A stretch of 17,524 bases of DNA. It comes from an uncultured bacterium. Its GTDB lineage: Bacteria; Bdellovibrionota_C; UBA2361; JANWWW01. The notes beneath the pieces were generated by a model. It saw only the letters and a list, made by a program, of their open reading frames with translations, was not told the DNA's origin and did no database searches. A program made the translations under genes and the position numbers. The stretch is from the NCBI GenBank assembly GCA_938038205.1, contig CALHSA010000039.1, forward strand, positions 1 to 17,524, in the 5' to 3' direction. Positions 7,586-14,748 of the stretch are shown piece by piece. Position 1 is the stretch's first letter; each line of letters begins with the position of its first letter.

Positions 7586-9052
7586 ATGTATGAAACAATA
7601 GGACGTTACAAGCTAGATTCCATTGTAGGCAGGGGGGCTATGGGTCTAGTTTACAGAGCAAAAGACCCAGATATTGATCGATTTGTAGCTATCAAGGTTT
7701 TAAATCTAAACTCTAAATCAATCAAATTCTCGAAGGAGGCTGCTTTTGAGGCATTTAAGCGGGAAGCTAAAGCGGCTGGGGCATTAGTTCATCCAAACAT
7801 CGTTACAATTTTTGAGGTTAATTTTGAACATGATCCTCCCTACATTGTTATGCAATATGTCGAAGGGGTAGCTTTATCAAAGCTTATTGCGCAACAAAAA
7901 ATGTTAAGCATCAATGATATTTTATCCATAATTGAACAGGTTGCGGATGCTCTTGATTATGCTCATACAAAGAGGATTTTTCATAGAGATATTAAACCAG
8001 CCAATATTTTGTATACTGCGGAAAAAAGGCCTTTAATACTTGATTTTGGTGTAGCAGCAGTAGGGGCTTTGCAAAAATCAAAGTACATAGTAGGTACTAT
8101 TGGATATATGGCGCCTGAGCAGATGTTAAACTTACAAATTGATGGGGCAGCTGATCAGTTTAGCTTAGCGGTTACAACGTACGAATTACTATGCGGAAAG
8201 AAGCCATATCAAGGTTCAGAGATTAAAGATCTACTCTCAGAGATAAGTAAAGGTAGGTACAATCCAATCTCGCAGCATCGTCCTGATTTACCAGCTGAGG
8301 TAGATTTAATTTTAAAAAGGGCACTAGATTATGATTCGTCAAAAAGATTCCCTTCCTGTGTTGAGTTTGCCAAGGAGCTTACTGGTTGCTTCTCGGCTGT
8401 AAAGCTGCAAGATTTTTCTTTTCAGGTTGGAAAAAGTGATTCATCCCCCAATATTGCTAAGATATTAGAAGAGGAGAGGCAGAGGTTGATTAAAGAGCTA
8501 GAATTGGAGAGGATTACACCAAATTTCAGAAATAAAACGTTAATTGTTGCTTTTGGTTTGATTATTTTAGTGCTAAGTTTTGTATTTCTGTTTTACTTTG
8601 TTGTAGAACCTTTATATACTAAAGTCCCCGCTCCTCCAATACCCAAAATTGATCTTGAATATGATCTATATCAAAAATCATCCGATGATTTAATTAGAAT
8701 CATAAGTAGCCCTGACTCTTCCTCAGAGGATGTACTGTTAGCAATTGAAGAGGCACTGAATCGAATGCCTGCTGACTTAATTAAGGCATTAACCGTAGCA
8801 GCAAACAATCCCAATACGGAAATAAAAATATCGGCGATTAGAGCATTGGGTAGGATTAAAAGTTTTGAAGCTGAGAGCGTACTTATTTACAAACTAACTG
8901 ATCCTGATACCAAGGTTAGGGCAGAGGCTGTAACTGTGCTTTCATCAATTAATGCAAGAAGAGCCAAAGACTTTTTGCATTACCTAGCTCGGTATGATCC
9001 AGACCCGAATGTTCGTGAAAGAGCAAAAGTTGCATTGAATTTGATCAAATGA
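7586..9052 (+). CDS. Membrane Ser/Thr protein kinase (PknB-like) with C-terminal HEAT repeats
   Basis: A 488-residue Hanks-type kinase with all catalytic elements: glycine loop GRGAMG (15-20), ATP lysine K37 in VAIK, helix-C glutamate E60, HRDIKPAN (133-140), DFG (153-155) and GTIGYMAPEQ (170-179). The kinase domain ends near residue 268. A charged, possibly coiled linker with EEERQRLIKELELER (295-309) leads to one membrane helix (about 319-340). The extracytoplasmic part holds at least two HEAT/PBS-lyase-like repeats (about 410-488), visible as alternating VRAEAVTVL and VRERAKVAL helices. Most bacterial kinases of this type carry PASTA or propeller sensor domains; HEAT repeats here suggest sensing by protein-protein contact outside the membrane (inference). 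The predicted transcription start coincides with the ATG. A ferredoxin gene follows after 23 bases. Confidence 0.92.
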   Translation: MYETIGRYKLDSIVGRGAMGLVYRAKDPDIDRFVAIKVLNLNSKSIKFSKEAAFEAFKREAKAAGALVHPNIVTIFEVNFEHDPPYIVMQYVEGVALSKLIAQQKMLSINDILSIIEQVADALDYAHTKRIFHRDIKPANILYTAEKRPLILDFGVAAVGALQKSKYIVGTIGYMAPEQMLNLQIDGAADQFSLAVTTYELLCGKKPYQGSEIKDLLSEISKGRYNPISQHRPDLPAEVDLILKRALDYDSSKRFPSCVEFAKELTGCFSAVKLQDFSFQVGKSDSSPNIAKILEEERQRLIKELELERITPNFRNKTLIVAFGLIILVLSFVFLFYFVVEPLYTKVPAPPIPKIDLEYDLYQKSSDDLIRIISSPDSSSEDVLLAIEEALNRMPADLIKALTVAANNPNTEIKISAIRALGRIKSFEAESVLIYKLTDPDTKVRAEAVTVLSSINARRAKDFLHYLARYDPDPNVRERAKVALNLIK

Positions 9053-9075
9053 CCTATTAGGTTTATTCTTTAAGT
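9053..9075 (+). promoter_or_regulatory. Possible leaderless promoter of the ferredoxin gene
   Basis: In the 23 bases after the kinase stop, TATTCT (9064-9069) is a four-of-six match to the -10 consensus. Its position predicts transcription start at 9076, the first base of the ferredoxin ATG. No Shine-Dalgarno sequence is visible. Weak alone; it gains weight from the same spacing at other genes of the window. Confidence 0.3.
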
Positions 9076-9459
9076 ATGACATTTGTTGTTACCAGTAATT
9101 GTATTGGGGTAAAAGACAGAAGCTGTGTTGAAGTATGTCCGGTAGATTGCTTTTATGATTTAAGGGATCCCGAGCTGAATAAACGGTTTAAAAAAAAACC
9201 TAGGAAAATAACCTGGCAAGATGATATACCAGTAAACCATAATGAAGATAAGGATTTAGATTGGGGGATGTTGGTAATTAATCCCGATGAGTGTATTAAC
9301 TGCGGTGCTTGTGTAGTTGAGTGTCCTGTTAAGGCTATTTATGAAGATATCGAGGTTCCGGAGAGCGAGAGAGAGTTTATTGAGATAAATGCTTCAATCT
9401 CAAAACTCTCTGAGTCTGAGTTAGATAAGATTCGGGTTCTTAAAAAGCCCGTAACTTAA
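9076..9459 (+). CDS. fdxA: 7Fe-type ferredoxin (3Fe-4S / 4Fe-4S), FdxA-like, with an insertion
   Basis: A 127-residue soluble electron carrier. The N-terminal cluster segment has C9, C17, C21 and C25 in a frame very like Azotobacter ferredoxin I (SCVEVCPVDCFY). The second segment has C73, C76, C79 and C83 (ECINCGACVVECP). The CxxC cysteine of a regular first 4Fe-4S motif is missing (V12), which fits a 3Fe-4S cluster bound by C9, C17 and C83, with C21, C73, C76 and C79 holding the 4Fe-4S cluster. The family tail VPESEREFIEINA (94-106) follows. Between the two halves is a charged insertion of roughly 30 residues (about 31-62) not found in the short classical proteins, so the total exceeds the usual 106-112. 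The start matches the family N-terminus MTFVV. The partner enzyme cannot be named. Confidence 0.88.
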   Translation: MTFVVTSNCIGVKDRSCVEVCPVDCFYDLRDPELNKRFKKKPRKITWQDDIPVNHNEDKDLDWGMLVINPDECINCGACVVECPVKAIYEDIEVPESEREFIEINASISKLSESELDKIRVLKKPVT

Positions 9460-9472
9460 ACTTGCTTTAAGT
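9454..9472 (+). terminator. Weak hairpin at the end of the ferredoxin gene
   Basis: ACTTAAA (9454-9460) and TTTAAGT (9466-9472) form a 7-bp stem with a 5-base loop, overlapping the stop codon. The stem is nearly all A/T and no clean T-run follows directly, so it is a poor candidate for intrinsic termination. Confidence 0.2.
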
Positions 9473-9725
9473 AATAATAGTCCTTTTAACAACTAGATAA
9501 ATGTGAATATATATTTCCTTTTTTTCAAAAGGCTTAATTTAAATTTTTTTTAACATGTATAAGTGGTTAAAAAAATTTAAATTTATCAAAAAAATAAAAT
9601 AAACGATTGAGAGTTTTAAATTTAAGCTTTAACTTAAAAGCTAATCCAGGTTTATTTTAAAGTGGTTTTTGGGTTGAAGGTTGCAGTTTGTAAAAAAGAC
9701 TCAGCACAAGAATTAAAGGGCAGCT
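9460..9725. other. AT-rich intergenic region upstream of nrdB
   Basis: This 266-base gap is the longest non-coding stretch in the window and is extremely A/T-rich between about 9480 and 9660. It holds an inverted repeat (listed separately), three TTTAAATTT copies and an AATATATATT core (9505-9514). It probably carries the nrdB promoter, but no clear -35/-10 pair could be picked out. No DnaA box, tRNA or convincing open reading frame was found. AAAGGG (9715-9720), five bases before the nrdB ATG, may act as a weak ribosome binding site. Confidence 0.5.
9536..9583. repeat. Long A/T inverted repeat upstream of nrdB
   Basis: The left arm (9536-9554, ending TTTTTTTTAAC) and the right arm (9566-9583, starting GTTAAAAAAATTTAAA) pair for about 18 bp with a single one-base bulge around the loop ATGTATAAGTG (9555-9565). 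All but one pair are A/T. It could be a protein-binding operator, a cruciform or a weak bidirectional terminator. Confidence 0.5.
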
Positions 9726-10706
9726 ATGAGGGGGAGAGATTTATTCATTAAACGGGTTGAGTTGAAGCCTTATGAGTATCCTGAGCTTTTACAGTTTAGG
9801 GATGCGATAAGGCACAGTTATTGGCTTCATACTGAATTTACTTTATCCAGTGATGTTCAGGATTGGTTTACCAAGACCTCAGAGGTAGAAAGAAGTATTT
9901 TAAAACGTACTATGCTGGCCATCTCACAGGTTGAGGTCGCTGTTAAAACATTTTGGGCAAGAATCTATGATGTTATGCCTAAGCCGGAAATAGCAGAAGT
10001 AGGGATGACGTTTGCTGAGAGTGAGGTTAGACACTCAAACGCCTACTCATTTTTGCTGGATCTATTGAAGCTGGATAAAGATTTTAAATCATTAATTGAA
10101 AATCCTGCAATTAAAGAGCGGATATGTTACTTAACAGATATACAAAAAAGCTTTGGGAGTAATCCAAAACAATTTTTGCTAACTTTGCTTTTGTTTTCAG
10201 CTTTTGTCGAACACATAAGTCTTTTTTCTCAGTTTCTGATAATCATGTCCTTTAATCGATATAAAGGTATTTTTAAAGGAATCTCTAATATAGTCGAGGC
10301 AACTAGCAAAGAGGAGCAAATTCACGGAACTTTCGGTCAAGCTATAGTTAACCTGGCCAGGCAAGAGAGACCTGAGTGGTTTGATATGGAATTTGAAGAT
10401 AGAATATATAACAGCCTGGAGAGAGCTTTTCAGGCTGAAACAAAAATTTTGGATTGGATTCTTGAGAGAGGTGATCTAGAATTTCTTCCTAAAGATCACA
10501 TAATTGAATTTCTAAAAAACAGGTTTAACCTATCATTGATTGGGATTGGGTACAAGCCATTCTTTAATTGTAGCTCAGATATTTTAAAAAAATTGCAGTG
10601 GTTTGATGATGAATTAATTATTAAGAAAGAGAATGATTTCTTTAACAAAAGAAGCATAGACTACTCAAAAAAAATGCAAGATTTTACGGAGGAGGCGTTG
10701 TTTTAA
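9726..10706 (+). CDS. nrdB: Class I ribonucleotide reductase, beta (radical) subunit
   Basis: A 326-residue ferritin-like protein that houses the dimetal site and radical needed by NrdA. The ligand set can be placed by comparison with E. coli NrdB: E70 (where E. coli has Asp84), E100 and H103 in ESEVRHSNAY, E162 in FVEH, E197 and H200 in KEEQIH. Y107 sits at the tyrosyl-radical position (E. coli Y122). The C-terminal tail with Y313 and an acidic DFTEEALF end fits the flexible segment that docks on NrdA. No N-terminal ATP-cone precedes the core. Glu as first ligand is known from some NrdB groups, so the metal (Fe or Mn) and radical type are open. The stop is followed at once by the nrdA ATG. 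No NrdI gene, as would accompany class Ib, is seen nearby. Confidence 0.93.
   Translation: MRGRDLFIKRVELKPYEYPELLQFRDAIRHSYWLHTEFTLSSDVQDWFTKTSEVERSILKRTMLAISQVEVAVKTFWARIYDVMPKPEIAEVGMTFAESEVRHSNAYSFLLDLLKLDKDFKSLIENPAIKERICYLTDIQKSFGSNPKQFLLTLLLFSAFVEHISLFSQFLIIMSFNRYKGIFKGISNIVEATSKEEQIHGTFGQAIVNLARQERPEWFDMEFEDRIYNSLERAFQAETKILDWILERGDLEFLPKDHIIEFLKNRFNLSLIGIGYKPFFNCSSDILKKLQWFDDELIIKKENDFFNKRSIDYSKKMQDFTEEALF
10688..10695 (+). promoter_or_regulatory. Shine-Dalgarno sequence for nrdA
   Basis: GGAGGAGG lies inside the last codons of nrdB, 11 bases before the nrdA ATG. It is the strongest such motif noticed before a start codon in this window and supports cotranscription with separately initiated translation. 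Confidence 0.55.
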
Positions 10707-12371
10707 ATGCTGTATGTAAAATATGAGCCTTTTTATTGGCTAAATGATGAGAGTAAGTTGTTTTTGTCACGAGATTATCTTTTACCTGGGGTTACCCCAC
10801 AGGAGAGGATAAAACAGATTGCCGAGTATGCTGAGAGCATTCTAAAGATTAACGGGTTTGCGGAAAAATTCTTCACGTATATGGCAAGAGGTTGGTACTC
10901 GTTAGCTACCCCTGTTTGGACTAATTTTGGTTTAAGAAGAGGTTTACCGATCTCTTGCTATGGCAGTTACATTGAGGATGACTCGAGTTCAATTCTCTTC
11001 ACGGTCGCTGAGGTAGGGATGATGACCAAATTAGGAGGTGGGACCTCAGCATATTTTGGTGAGTTAAGGCCTAGAGGATCACCAATTAAAGATAATGGTT
11101 TTAGTAATGGAAGCTTTTCATTCTCAAGATTATTTGATGTCTTAATAGATGTATTTAGTCAAGGTAGTACACGGCGTGGCTTTTGTGCGGCCTATATAGA
11201 TATTGAACATAAAGATATTGAGGAGTGGTTGACAATCCAACGAGAGGGTAGTCCTGTTCAGATTCTTTACTGGGGAGTGTGTGTAGGTAATGATTGGCTG
11301 CAGAGTATGATTGACGGCGACACTGAAAAAAGAAGATTATGGGCGAAAATATTACAATCGCGAGCGGAAGTCGGTGTTCCTTATATATTTTTTAAAGATA
11401 ATGCTAACAATAATAAGCCGGAGGTTTATAAAAATCTCAACAAAAGAATTTACGCCTCAAATTTATGCACTGAGATAATGCTACCTTCCTCGCCAGATGA
11501 AAGTTTTGTTTGTTGCTTATCATCTTTAAACCTTTTGCACTACGATGAGTGGAAAAACACGGATGCCGTTGAAACTATTGTTTTTTTCCTTGATGCGGTG
11601 ATGGAGGATTTCATTAGGAGAACCGCTGGAATTGATCTAATGAAAAGAGCCCATAATTTTGCTAAAAAGCACAGGGCGTTGGGATTAGGTGTTTTAGGTT
11701 GGCATTCTTATCTTCAAAGCAAGAGGATTCCAATTGAGAGTTTAGAAGCTTTTAGATTAAATCAGGAGATTTTCAAACTCATAAGAGATAAGGCTTACTC
11801 TGCGTCTGAAGAGCTAGCTCAAAGGTTTGGTGAGCCAGAGTACCTGCAGGGTTATGGGCGGAGGAATACTACATTATTAGCGATAGCTCCCACTAAATCA
11901 TCATCATTCATTTTAGGTCAGGTATCAGCCTCTATTGAGCCAATTACGAGTAATTATTTTGTTAAAGATTTAGCTAAAGCAAAAACAACTTACAAGAATC
12001 CATTCTTAGAGGAAGTTTTGATTCAGTATGGCAAGAATTCAGATGAGGTTTGGAGAAGTATCAAACTCAACAATGGTAGTGTTCAAAATTTAGATTTTCT
12101 ATCTGATGATGACAAGGAGGTATTTAAAACATGGTCAGAGATAAGTCAGTTAACTTTAATCAAGCAAGCAGCTCAAAGACAGCAGTTTATTGATCAGGGG
12201 CAATCCTTAAACTTATTAATACACCCTAAAACCCCTGTAAAAGAGCTTAATCAGTTGATTTTAGAGGCTTGGGGATTGGGTATTAAGTCACTTTACTACC
12301 AACATAGTTTTAACGCTGCTCAGGAATTTAACAGGGATTTGTTACTGGGATGTAAAGCTTGTGAAGCCTAA
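10707..12371 (+). CDS. nrdA: Class I ribonucleotide reductase, alpha (catalytic) subunit, without ATP-cone
   Basis: A 554-residue enzyme that reduces ribonucleotides to deoxyribonucleotides. The 10-stranded barrel motifs are complete: ATPVWTN (67-73), redox cysteine C84 in PISCYG, active-site N252, C254 and E256 in SNLCTEI, partner cysteine C269 in VCCLSSLNL, the loop IAPTKSSS, radical-transfer tyrosines Y530 and Y531 in SLYYQ, and the C-terminal redox pair C549 and C552 (GCKAC). The protein is about 200 residues shorter than E. coli NrdA because it begins directly at the core: the N-terminal ATP-cone, which switches overall activity, is absent. It directly abuts nrdB, in the beta-alpha order. 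Its end lies three bases from the convergent zinc-ribbon gene. Confidence 0.95.
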   Translation: MLYVKYEPFYWLNDESKLFLSRDYLLPGVTPQERIKQIAEYAESILKINGFAEKFFTYMARGWYSLATPVWTNFGLRRGLPISCYGSYIEDDSSSILFTVAEVGMMTKLGGGTSAYFGELRPRGSPIKDNGFSNGSFSFSRLFDVLIDVFSQGSTRRGFCAAYIDIEHKDIEEWLTIQREGSPVQILYWGVCVGNDWLQSMIDGDTEKRRLWAKILQSRAEVGVPYIFFKDNANNNKPEVYKNLNKRIYASNLCTEIMLPSSPDESFVCCLSSLNLLHYDEWKNTDAVETIVFFLDAVMEDFIRRTAGIDLMKRAHNFAKKHRALGLGVLGWHSYLQSKRIPIESLEAFRLNQEIFKLIRDKAYSASEELAQRFGEPEYLQGYGRRNTTLLAIAPTKSSSFILGQVSASIEPITSNYFVKDLAKAKTTYKNPFLEEVLIQYGKNSDEVWRSIKLNNGSVQNLDFLSDDDKEVFKTWSEISQLTLIKQAAQRQQFIDQGQSLNLLIHPKTPVKELNQLILEAWGLGIKSLYYQHSFNAAQEFNRDLLLGCKACEA

Positions 12372-12374
12372 GTA

Positions 12375-13103
12375 TTAGATAAACATTTCAGCTTCAAATG
12401 GGATAATAGCTACTTTGGCTACTTCAAAAGGTATGATTACGGTAAATGTTTTACTCTCACCAGGTGCAATTCCCGTTCTCTTGGATTGGTAGATGTTACT
12501 ACTTCCTTTCAAGATATCGAATATAAGAGTGGATACAATCTCTCCGTCATGATCGAATACTCCAACTGCAATTTTAAGGGCAACTACATGTGTCAAATCT
12601 TCGTTTCTCACAGAGAATTTAAGCTTGAAGTTATCAGCGCTTCTGAAAAGTTTAACTTCATCAATAATAAGATTCTTGGGGAATTGAACAACTGGTTCAA
12701 TCAGCTGAAACGAGCTTGGGTATAAAAGGTAAACATGGCATATTAAAGCCCCAATAATTAATCCAAGGCAAGCTAGAGATCCAATTTTTTTTATTCTATT
12801 TAAGGATGTATTAGATTCGGATCTAAACGAATCAAAAATTAGATGTTTTTGGTAAACCTTTGATTTTTTTGCCGATCTGGGCAATCTTTTAAATTGTTGC
12901 TTATTATGGGTTCTTAAGGAATTGCTTAAATCTAAAATGTTTTGAGCACCTCGCTCAGAGAACTCTTCTTTTGCACATAAAGGGCATCCACTCCAAGCTT
13001 TATCAGAACTTGACAAACTATTACCACAGAAGGGGCAAGTTTCCGGAACATCTATAAAATATCTATCATTTTTGGTAGAACCTTTTTCAAAAGGTAAACC
13101 CAT
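12375..13103 (-). CDS. Zinc-ribbon single-pass membrane protein with extracytoplasmic beta-rich domain
   Basis: A 242-residue protein of unknown function. Residues 23-43 form a zinc ribbon with CPFC (23-26) and CPLC (40-43). A basic, polar linker follows (about 50-106), then one membrane helix (about 107-128), and a C-terminal domain (about 130-242) with alternating beta-strand-like segments such as FKLKFSVRNED and a GIAPGESKTFTVIIPF turn. The last resembles the Ig-like DUF3426/FxLYD domains of zinc-ribbon membrane proteins. Basic residues before the helix suggest a cytoplasmic zinc ribbon and an outer C-terminal domain. The gene ends three bases from the convergent nrdA stop and diverges from the pyrroline-carboxylate dehydrogenase gene across 84 bases. 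Binding partners cannot be inferred. Confidence 0.7.
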   Translation of the reverse strand: MGLPFEKGSTKNDRYFIDVPETCPFCGNSLSSSDKAWSGCPLCAKEEFSERGAQNILDLSNSLRTHNKQQFKRLPRSAKKSKVYQKHLIFDSFRSESNTSLNRIKKIGSLACLGLIIGALICHVYLLYPSSFQLIEPVVQFPKNLIIDEVKLFRSADNFKLKFSVRNEDLTHVVALKIAVGVFDHDGEIVSTLIFDILKGSSNIYQSKRTGIAPGESKTFTVIIPFEVAKVAIIPFEAEMFI

Positions 13104-13187
13104 AGCAACCGTCTTAAATGAAATCGTAAAACAAGTGCACTTTTTTTTCTAGTAGTTAAAATAGCCAATCAGAAATAAAATTCTGGT
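13104..13187. promoter_or_regulatory. Divergent promoter region upstream of pruA
   Basis: On the plus strand TAAAAT (13176-13181) predicts transcription start at 13188, the first base of the pruA ATG, and no ribosome binding site is present. On the minus strand only a weak TTTAAG (13118-13113) lies at a suitable distance for the zinc-ribbon gene. A GTGCAC palindrome (13136-13141) beside a T-run (13141-13148) sits mid-gap; it could be an operator but is unsupported otherwise. Confidence 0.35.
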
Positions 13188-14732
13188 ATGGTTGAGATCT
13201 TTGAAAATGAGAGATTTATAACAGATATCAAGAACTCAGAGGAGTTTGTTAAATCAGTACTAAATCATTTACAGAACCTAGAGGACAGGATAATTTCGTA
13301 CGGATCATTTAAATTGGAGAATGATTTAGGGGGTAATAGTTGGTTATATTCCTTTGATCCCTCGGATTGGAATTTCGAGATAGCAAAAATGCAAGAGTGT
13401 GATATTTCAAAGCTGAAAGGAGCGATTAAAAATTTAAAGGTAGCTAGAATTGACATTAACTTACTTGAGGAGAGGACTAATAAACTAATAAACCTTTTTC
13501 AAACTCATAGGGCTCGATTAGTAGCTTTATTAATGCTTGAAGTAGGGAAACCTATACTGGAGGCAGACGCAGAAGTCGCTGAGGCTATAGATTTTTGCAG
13601 GTATTACTTGATGCTTCTGAGATCACTTCAACCGCGTAAACTCTCAAAGAATCACGAGCATACTTGGCTATTATACGAGGCAAGAGGAGTTACGTGTGTA
13701 ATTTCTCCATGGAATTTTCCTATAGCTATTCCAACTGGTATGATTATCTCTAATTTACTTGTTGGGAATCCTGTTGTATTTAAACCTGCTGAACAGAGTA
13801 TTTTTTTAGGTTATGAGCTTTTCAAGTTAATAAGAGAGGCAGGTTGGGGGGAAACTGATATTATACTTGCCCCCGGATACGGTGAATCTGTTGGAGAGTT
13901 TTTAGTTAAATCATCTCAAATTGAGACTATAATGTTTACGGGTTCTAAAGCAGTTGGTGCTCGCATAATAGAGTTAAGTTCAAAACACCACTCCAATTTA
14001 GGTTTCAAGAGGGTTATTGCAGAGATGGGAGGCAAGAACGCTATTTATGTTCATGAGGATGCGGACATTGAGTTTGCGCTAAATATTACGGTTGCAAGTG
14101 CATTTGGTTACGCTGGACAGAAATGTTCAGCTTGCTCGAGGTTATTTGTTCATAAAAATATTTCTCCTGAATTTTTGCCAAAGCTTGCAGAAGCTGTTCG
14201 GAGTATTAGAGTTGGTTCAGCAAAAGATCCAGAAACCGTATTACCGTATGTAATTAATCGTGATGCTTATCATCGGCTTTGGAATGTTATTCAACAAGCC
14301 TCTAAAGAGGGACTTGTTATAGCTCGTTCTGGGTATCCTGATTCAAACTCGGCATCATTCATCCCGGCGACTCTTCTTTATCAACCCGCTTTTTCCTCTA
14401 TTTATGCAACTGAGGAGCTTTTTGGGCCAATTTTGTGTTACTTTGAAGTTGAGAATTTTGATGAGGCGTTGGAGAGAATAAACGGTGTAGATTATGCACT
14501 AACAGGTGGGGTGATAACTAAGTCTAGGGATATTATTCAAAAAGCAGTAAAAGAGTTTAATTGTGGAAATCTTTATGTGAACAGAAAAATAACTGGGGCC
14601 TTAGTTGGTAAGCATCCCTTTGGTGGTAGAAGGTTTAGTGGCACCGGATTCAAAGCTGGGGGTCCTAATTATCTATTACAACTAGTTAATGAGAAAGCGG
14701 TTAGTATAACTGACATTGAGCTTGATTTCTAA
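13188..14732 (+). CDS. pruA: Delta-1-pyrroline-5-carboxylate (L-glutamate gamma-semialdehyde) dehydrogenase
   Basis: A 514-residue aldehyde dehydrogenase that oxidises glutamate semialdehyde, in equilibrium with pyrroline-5-carboxylate, to glutamate using NAD+; the last step of proline and ornithine/arginine catabolism. Core motifs: SPWNFP (173-178, N175), cofactor lysine K199 in FKPAEQS, TGSKAVG (251-257), general base E279 in AEMGGKNA, and nucleophile C313 in GYAGQKCSACSR. Assignment to this subfamily rests on the C-terminal stretch with GNLYVNRKITGALVG and PFGG..SGTG.KAGGPNYL, the usual signature of RocA/PruA and PutA. Length matches the monofunctional RocA form. No proline dehydrogenase lies in the window. 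The substrate assignment is strong but unproven. It probably heads an operon with the next two genes, and its predicted transcript starts at the ATG. Confidence 0.9.
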   Translation: MVEIFENERFITDIKNSEEFVKSVLNHLQNLEDRIISYGSFKLENDLGGNSWLYSFDPSDWNFEIAKMQECDISKLKGAIKNLKVARIDINLLEERTNKLINLFQTHRARLVALLMLEVGKPILEADAEVAEAIDFCRYYLMLLRSLQPRKLSKNHEHTWLLYEARGVTCVISPWNFPIAIPTGMIISNLLVGNPVVFKPAEQSIFLGYELFKLIREAGWGETDIILAPGYGESVGEFLVKSSQIETIMFTGSKAVGARIIELSSKHHSNLGFKRVIAEMGGKNAIYVHEDADIEFALNITVASAFGYAGQKCSACSRLFVHKNISPEFLPKLAEAVRSIRVGSAKDPETVLPYVINRDAYHRLWNVIQQASKEGLVIARSGYPDSNSASFIPATLLYQPAFSSIYATEELFGPILCYFEVENFDEALERINGVDYALTGGVITKSRDIIQKAVKEFNCGNLYVNRKITGALVGKHPFGGRRFSGTGFKAGGPNYLLQLVNEKAVSITDIELDF

Positions 14733-14748
14733 GCTTGCTACATCTTTG

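Noticed and set aside
9501-9518. Possible NrdR box around AATATATATT upstream of nrdB
   Set aside because: The core is compatible, but the flanks lack the ACA...TGT ends of the NrdR consensus and no second box at the usual spacing was found.
9536-9583. Inverted repeat as the end of an insertion sequence
   Set aside because: No transposase fragment, no target-site duplication and no matching terminal repeat elsewhere in the window; the arms are low-complexity A/T.
9480-9660. AT-rich region as a replication origin
   Set aside because: No DnaA boxes (TTATNCACA-like) and no origin-associated genes such as dnaA or dnaN nearby.
12486-12725. Plus-strand open frame of 79 codons
   Set aside because: It is antisense to the beta-rich domain of the zinc-ribbon protein and has no start signal or recognised motif.
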